A stretch of DNA of 16,092 nucleotides from CAZFMJ01 sp964520045 (GTDB lineage: Bacteria; Elusimicrobiota; Elusimicrobia; Elusimicrobiales; CAZFMJ01), in NCBI GenBank assembly GCA_964520045.1, contig CAZFMJ010000068.1:1-16092 (forward strand). The letters are read 5' to 3'. Positions 12,492-16,092 of this stretch are shown here, piece by piece; the first letter of the stretch is position 1; every line of letters begins with the position of its first letter. Position numbers and translations under genes: made by a program. The notes under the pieces were generated by a model that did no database searches, was not told the DNA's origin, and worked only from the letters and a program-made list of their open reading frames with translations.

Positions 12492-14393
12492 TCATAATTT
12501 CACAATCTCGTCTTTTACTCTTCCTTCCAGCTTTTGCAGTATTCTGCCGCAAATCTTTTCGGGGGTAAGCCCGAGGGATTCATAGAGTTCCTGCGGTTTG
12601 CCGTGTTCGACGAATTTATCCGGTATCCCCAGCCTCAGCACCGGCGTTTTCAGAAGATCGCATTCATTTAAAAACTCCAGCGCCGCCGACCCGAATCCGC
12701 ATGCCAGTACATTGTCTTCAACCGTGACCAGAAGCCGGCAGGAGGCGGAGGCTTCGGCGATAAGATTTTCGTCCAGAGGTTTTATAAATCGCATGTTCGC
12801 GACCCCGCAGGAAATGCCTTTTGCGCCGAGTATTCGCGAGGCTTCCAAGGCCGGATAGACGCCGGAGCCTATCGCCAGTATGTTTATCTCCGAGCCCCGT
12901 TTTATCCACGTTCCTTTGCCCGCTTCCAGCGTTTTCGGCTCCGCGTCCATGGGAACTCCGAAGCCGTGGCCTCTGGGATATCTCAGCACGGCCGGCATCT
13001 CAAGATAAAGAGCCGTTTTAAGGCAGTGCTGGAGATCGTTTTCATCCGCCGGCGCCATCAGCGTTATATCGGGAATCATGCGCAGGAAGCTTAAATCAAA
13101 AACTCCGTGGTGGGTGGGTCCGTCTTCGCCCACGATTCCGGCCCTGTCCAGAGCCAGAACTACGGGCAGTTTTTGGAGGCATACGTCATGCAGGATCTGG
13201 TCGAACGCTCTTTGGGCGAAGGAGGAATAAAGAGCCACCACGGGCTTTAAGCCTTCGCATGCCAGTCCCGCCGCGAATGTGACGGCGTGCTCTTCCGCTA
13301 TGCCTACGTCGTAATAGCGTTTGGGGAAGCGGTCCCGGAAGGCGTCTAGTCCCGTGCCTTCGGGCATGGCCGCCGTTATGGCGGTTATCCTTAAATCTTT
13401 TTCCGCCAAATTTAACAGCGTTTTTGAAAAAACCTTTGTGAAGGTGGGGGGAAGAGGCAGGGGGGGGAGCTCCGGCCGTCCCGTTTCCCTGTCGAATATC
13501 CCGAGTCCGTGATAGGCTATGGGCTTTTCTTCCGCGGGGGCGTAGCCCTTGCCCTTTTTGGTTACGGCGTGAAGGAGCACGGGGCCCTTAAGCTGTTTGA
13601 GATAGCCCAGCACTTCCACCAGCTGTTTTACGTCGTGTCCGTCAATAGGGCCGAAGTAGCTGAATCCCATTTCCTCAAACAGCATGCCCGGGAAAAACAG
13701 CACCCTCGCCCTTTTTGCCACGCGGATTATGCTCTCTCCCCAAAACCGGAACCGGCGCAGGAAAAGCTCCAGCTTCCTTTCCGCATTGCACACTGTGCCG
13801 AGGGTAAGCAGTTTGGTTAAAAATCCCCCCAGCGCTCCGACTCTGCTGGAGATGAACATCTGATTGTCATTGAGCACTACGAGAAGGTCAGCGCCTATCT
13901 GCCCGGCGTTTTGAAGCGCCTCATAGGCCATCCCGCCCGTCATGCATCCGTCGGAAACTACCGCCACCACTTTAAAATCCTCCCGCTTATGGTCCCTTGC
14001 CGCCGCAATGCCCAAAGCTGCGGAAAGAGCGGTTGAGGCGTGTCCCGCGCCGAAAACATCGTATTCGGATTCATCTCTGCGCAGAAAACCGGAAAGCCCG
14101 CCTTTCTTTCGTATGGTTTCAAATCTTGTGAGTCTTCCCGTAAGGATTTTATGCGCGTAAGCCTGATGTCCGGTGTCGAAGACAAGCCTGTCCACCGGAG
14201 TGTTGTAGACATAATGAAGAGCCGTTATTATATCCGCTGCTCCAAGGCTTGAGCCCAGATGTCCGCCTGTTTCGCTTATCGTGTTTACGATCGTTTCACG
14301 TATCTCCTCGCACAACTGCGGGATCTGGCCGGCGGAGAGCTTGCGCAGATCGTGAGGGCTTCGTATTTTTGAAAGAATATTCACAGCTTCCAT
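12492..14393 (-). CDS. dxs: 1-deoxy-D-xylulose-5-phosphate synthase
   Basis: Full-length DXS (633 residues; the family is usually 620-640). It makes 1-deoxyxylulose 5-phosphate from pyruvate and glyceraldehyde 3-phosphate with thiamine diphosphate, the first step of the MEP isoprenoid pathway. Visible marks are ETGGHLGSSLGAADI (41-55), TGHQAYAHKILTGR (74-87), the TPP segment SDGCMTGGMAYEAL (147-160) with LNDNQM (174-179), AYHGLGIFD (293-301), the catalytic Glu in DVGIAEEHAVT (E367) and DRAGIVGEDGPTHHG (416-430). The TPP motif normally begins GDG; here it is SDG. The upstream neighbour ispA acts later in the same pathway. The ATG follows a heptad arm by about 8 nt with no Shine-Dalgarno, but no better start fits the family length. 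Confidence 0.95.
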   Translation of the reverse strand: MEAVNILSKIRSPHDLRKLSAGQIPQLCEEIRETIVNTISETGGHLGSSLGAADIITALHYVYNTPVDRLVFDTGHQAYAHKILTGRLTRFETIRKKGGLSGFLRRDESEYDVFGAGHASTALSAALGIAAARDHKREDFKVVAVVSDGCMTGGMAYEALQNAGQIGADLLVVLNDNQMFISSRVGALGGFLTKLLTLGTVCNAERKLELFLRRFRFWGESIIRVAKRARVLFFPGMLFEEMGFSYFGPIDGHDVKQLVEVLGYLKQLKGPVLLHAVTKKGKGYAPAEEKPIAYHGLGIFDRETGRPELPPLPLPPTFTKVFSKTLLNLAEKDLRITAITAAMPEGTGLDAFRDRFPKRYYDVGIAEEHAVTFAAGLACEGLKPVVALYSSFAQRAFDQILHDVCLQKLPVVLALDRAGIVGEDGPTHHGVFDLSFLRMIPDITLMAPADENDLQHCLKTALYLEMPAVLRYPRGHGFGVPMDAEPKTLEAGKGTWIKRGSEINILAIGSGVYPALEASRILGAKGISCGVANMRFIKPLDENLIAEASASCRLLVTVEDNVLACGFGSAALEFLNECDLLKTPVLRLGIPDKFVEHGKPQELYESLGLTPEKICGRILQKLEGRVKDEIVKL

Positions 14394-14401
14394 ATTATTA
14401 T

Positions 14402-14756
14402 GAGGACGGTAAAAGGTAAATGGAAGACGGTAGACGGAAGAAAATAAGCAGAAAAAATTTATGTCTGTTTTTGTTTTGCCATCTGTCGTTTACAGGCTAT
14501 CTTCTGCCAACTTAATCTACAACCTACAGTCCACATTCTTAATCACCGTCTTTCATCTCCTGTTTTTCTTTTTCTGTCTGCCGTCTTCCGTTTATCTTTA
14601 ATCCGTTCAACTGCCGTCTTTTATTTCTATTTTTTTCATTCACCGTCTACCGTTTATTTTCGTTGTTCTTCCGTCCCCATGTCTGTTTTACCTTTTTTCC
14701 ATTCCCTGTTTTTTTGTTTACCGTCTACCATCTCCCGTCTACCGTTTACCTTCTTC
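14402..14756. repeat. Heptad repeat element, copy 9 (expanded, degenerate)
   Basis: A left arm (14403-14438) carries ACGGTAAAAGGTAAATGG and AAGACGGTAGACGG, followed by an A-rich run and its T-rich complement. Repeated, partly decayed pyrimidine-rich units follow: CCGTCTTCCGTTTATC, ACCGTCTACCGTTTA, and at 14719-14752 GTTTACC, GTCTACC, ATCTCCC, GTCTACC, GTTTACC. Several T-rich runs suggest nested copies. The right end touches the ispA stop (TAA then GAAGAAGGTAAACGG on the minus strand). I see no gene in this 363-bp space. Confidence 0.75.
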
Positions 14757-15677
14757 TTATCGGTCTCTTGCAACTATATAATCGGCTATTTCATGGAGCG
14801 GTCTTGCCTGCTTACCGCCGAATTTTATCATATTTGCGCTTTCATGGGCCCTTTTTATCCACCACAGCGCTTTTTCCCCGGCTTGTTCAATGCCGTAAAG
14901 GGAGGCATATGTCAATTTTTTATTTTTTGCGTCGCTTCCGCTTTTCCCAAGCCTTTTTTTGTTTCCCGTCACATCCAGAATATCGTCCGCTATCTGGAAA
15001 GCCAGACCTATAGCTTTGCCGTATCGGGAGTAATGGGACAGAAGGCTTTTCTTCGCTCCTCCGAGCAGAGCTCCTATTTCGCAGGAGGCTTCTATTAAAG
15101 CGGCGGTTTTATTAAGGTGGATATAATCAAGAAGTTCGGCATGTGATTTTATTTTCCCCGCCGCGCGCGGCAATCCTTCAGCTTCAAGGTCCGCCGTTTG
15201 TCCGCCCACCATGCCTTCCGCTCCCGCCTTCATGGAAAGTATTTCAATAGCGCGAAGGACCCTGTCCGCGTCGATGCCTTTTATCCGCGCATTCAGGCAG
15301 AGGACGGTAAAGGCATGAGTAAGCAAAGCGTCTCCGGCAAGCACCGCCGTTCCTTCGCCGAAGACTTTGTGATTTGTCGGTTTGCCTCTTCTGAAATCAT
15401 CGTCGTCCATCGCCGGAAGGTCGTCGTGTATGAGGGAATAGGTGTGCAGTAATTCCATGGCGCAGGCCGCCGGCAGGACATCGCGCGCGGTTCCTCCGGC
15501 GGTTTCGGCGCAGGCCAGCACAAGAATCGGCCGCAGCCGCTTCCCTCCGGCTTTCACCGAATAGCGCATGGCTTCGACAAGCGACCGGGGCGCATCGGTA
15601 AGCCGGTCAAGAAAGGAGTCAAGGCCGTTTTCTATGAGCGGAAGTTTTTTTGAAAAATATTTTTCAAGCCAGGTCAT
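14757..15677 (-). CDS. ispA: Farnesyl/geranyl diphosphate synthase (polyprenyl synthetase)
   Basis: A 306-residue all-helical trans-prenyltransferase that condenses isopentenyl diphosphate with allylic diphosphates. The first Asp-rich motif is DDLPAMDDDD (D85, D86, D91) and the second is DDILD (D231, D232, D235). GGKRLRP (44-50) binds IPP, and GQTADLE (159-165) is the typical third region. The stretch HTYSLIHDDLPAMDDDDFRRGKPTNH is very close to IspA-type FPP synthases, with Tyr/Ser before the first motif, which favours short (C15-C20) products; exact chain length cannot be read. TATAAT lies 7 bp before the ATG and there is no Shine-Dalgarno, so the mRNA may be leaderless. dxs follows on the same strand after a 363-bp repeat region. 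Confidence 0.92.
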   Translation of the reverse strand: MTWLEKYFSKKLPLIENGLDSFLDRLTDAPRSLVEAMRYSVKAGGKRLRPILVLACAETAGGTARDVLPAACAMELLHTYSLIHDDLPAMDDDDFRRGKPTNHKVFGEGTAVLAGDALLTHAFTVLCLNARIKGIDADRVLRAIEILSMKAGAEGMVGGQTADLEAEGLPRAAGKIKSHAELLDYIHLNKTAALIEASCEIGALLGGAKKSLLSHYSRYGKAIGLAFQIADDILDVTGNKKRLGKSGSDAKNKKLTYASLYGIEQAGEKALWWIKRAHESANMIKFGGKQARPLHEIADYIVARDR

Positions 15678-15705
15678 TTGTAAAATTATACAAAATATGT
15701 ATACT
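15678..15705 (+). promoter_or_regulatory. Possible promoter for the PilY1-like VWA gene
   Basis: TTGTAA (15678-15683) and TATACT (15700-15705) are separated by 16 bp. The first box begins one base beyond the ispA ATG, overlapping the minus-strand -10 box. If used, the transcript carries the hairpin element at 15711-15836 in its 5' leader. Confidence 0.45.
15685..15690 (-). promoter_or_regulatory. -10 box TATAAT placed 7 bp before the ispA ATG
   Basis: The minus strand reads TATAATTTTACAAATG. The same TATAAT-N7-ATG spacing is found at the polyferredoxin gene (5353). The -35 region is weak. It may start a long transcript through ispA, dxs and the genes beyond, because no comparable box precedes those genes. 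Confidence 0.55.
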
Positions 15706-15710
15706 CAATG

Positions 15711-15836
15711 AAGACGGTAGATGGTAAACGGTAGATGGTAAACGGAAAAACAAAACTAAAAAGCAAGTCCTAATACGGTAAATGGGTTGTTTTTTTGTTC
15801 CATCTACCGTTTACCGTCTACCTCTTACCTTTTCCC
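15711..15836. repeat. Heptad palindromic repeat element, copy 10 (best-preserved arms)
   Basis: A 23-nt left arm at 15716-15738 (heptads GGTAGAT, GGTAAAC, GGTAGAT, then GG) pairs with 15800-15822 at 22 of 23 positions, the exception being a T-G wobble. The middle has an A-rich run (AACGGAAAAACAAAACTAAA) and a T-rich run (TTGTTTTTTTGTTCC). It lies in the leader of the plus-strand VWA gene. Confidence 0.9.
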
Positions 15837-15851
15837 AAATGGAGATTAATT

Positions 15852-16092
15852 ATGAATTTTAAAAGCGTGAATGTTATGTCTAAAACTGTTTTATCGGGTT
15901 TGTTTTCTTTGGTTTTTACCGCTTCCGCATGGGCGGCAAAACCTAATGTGCTGATACTGCTTGACACTTCGGGCAGTATGAGTAATTCTGTGACTACTCT
16001 GGCTCCTTATAATTCTTCAACGCAATATGCGGATAAAGGCTACACGCGCACTGTGGTTTATCAGCAGATTGAAGCAGGTATGACCTATACTA
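15852..16092 (+). CDS. PilY1-like secreted VWA-domain protein (5' part, runs off the window)
   Basis: The first 80 codons of a larger gene. A signal peptide (MSKTVLSGLFSLVFTASAWA, cleavage about residue 28-29) leads straight into KPNVLILLDTSGSMSNSV, a von Willebrand A beta-strand with the MIDAS motif DTSGS (38-42). The combination 'signal peptide, PNVLILLDTSGSM' is typical of PilY1-type pilus tip/adhesin proteins, and also of other secreted VWA proteins. GGAG lies 7 nt before the ATG at 15852; an internal Met at residue 9 is a possible alternative. PilY1 normally works with PilV, PilW and PilX, which occur 13 kb away here, so a shared pilus is plausible. The C-terminal beta-propeller that would confirm PilY1 lies outside the window. 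Confidence 0.72.
   Translation, partial: MNFKSVNVMSKTVLSGLFSLVFTASAWAAKPNVLILLDTSGSMSNSVTTLAPYNSSTQYADKGYTRTVVYQQIEAGMTYT

Noticed and set aside
13509..13820. Plus-strand ORF of 103 codons within dxs
   Set aside because: It lies wholly antisense to a well-conserved enzyme and has no start signal or recognisable product.
2431..15836. CRISPR array
   Set aside because: The units are 7 bp without spacers, the elements are dispersed and palindromic, and no cas gene is present.
2431..15836. MITE-type transposons with a resident transposase
   Set aside because: No transposase gene, no consistent target-site duplication and no fixed length was seen; mobility remains only a possibility for the repeats.

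Overview
The window reads as a chromosomal contig from an uncultured Gram-negative bacterium. I infer this from signal peptides and lipoboxes, type IV pilus-type prepilins, and the DXS isoprenoid pathway. One secreted protein carries a YYPSP-like N-terminal motif of a kind I associate with Elusimicrobiota/Omnitrophota, so that phylum-level guess is inference only. Two 10-N runs (1785-1794 and 8348-8357) are scaffold joins, each inside a gene.

Layout. (1) 57-2398, minus strand: a compact operon of three prepilin-like proteins (PilV-, PilW- and PilX-like) followed by a secreted DUF1566-like protein. (2) 2514-2921, minus: a small exported helical protein with its own good sigma70 promoter. (3) 3000-5353, minus: a membrane redox group made of a NapH-like polyferredoxin, a tiny zinc-ribbon protein and a DsbD/CcdA-like membrane protein. 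(4) 5639-7876, plus: a large membrane protein with a central spermidine-synthase-like domain, convergent with the next block. (5) 8022-15677, minus: ispA, dxs, a LOG-family nucleotide hydrolase, and an AmmeMemoRadiSam pair (a radical SAM enzyme, then a fused Memo-AMMECR1 lipoprotein). (6) 15852 to the right end, plus: the start of a secreted VWA-domain protein resembling PilY1, divergent from ispA. It may be functionally linked to the minor pilins at the left end.

The most striking content lies between the genes. Nearly every intergenic space holds a member of one dyad-symmetric repeat family. One arm is a tandem heptanucleotide array, GGTARAY (often alternating GGTAGAY/GGTAAAC). It is followed by an A-rich stretch, a T-rich stretch and the complementary array RTYTACC. 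The arrays abut stop codons and start codons, and one supplies a stop codon. Several genes next to them have no visible Shine-Dalgarno.

A second family, about 70 bp with two consecutive hairpins, occurs four times. Its first stem keeps pairing through compensatory changes (CCCC/GGGG, GTCC/GGAC, GTCT/AGAC). One copy is translated near the N-terminus of the Memo-AMMECR1 gene, and an inverted copy forms its C-terminal codons. A third, 51-bp, tandem repeat in the same gene duplicates the Memo entry motif. With two exceptions I see no promoter-like sequence between the minus-strand genes of block 5, so they may be one long transcript carrying these hairpins between cistrons.
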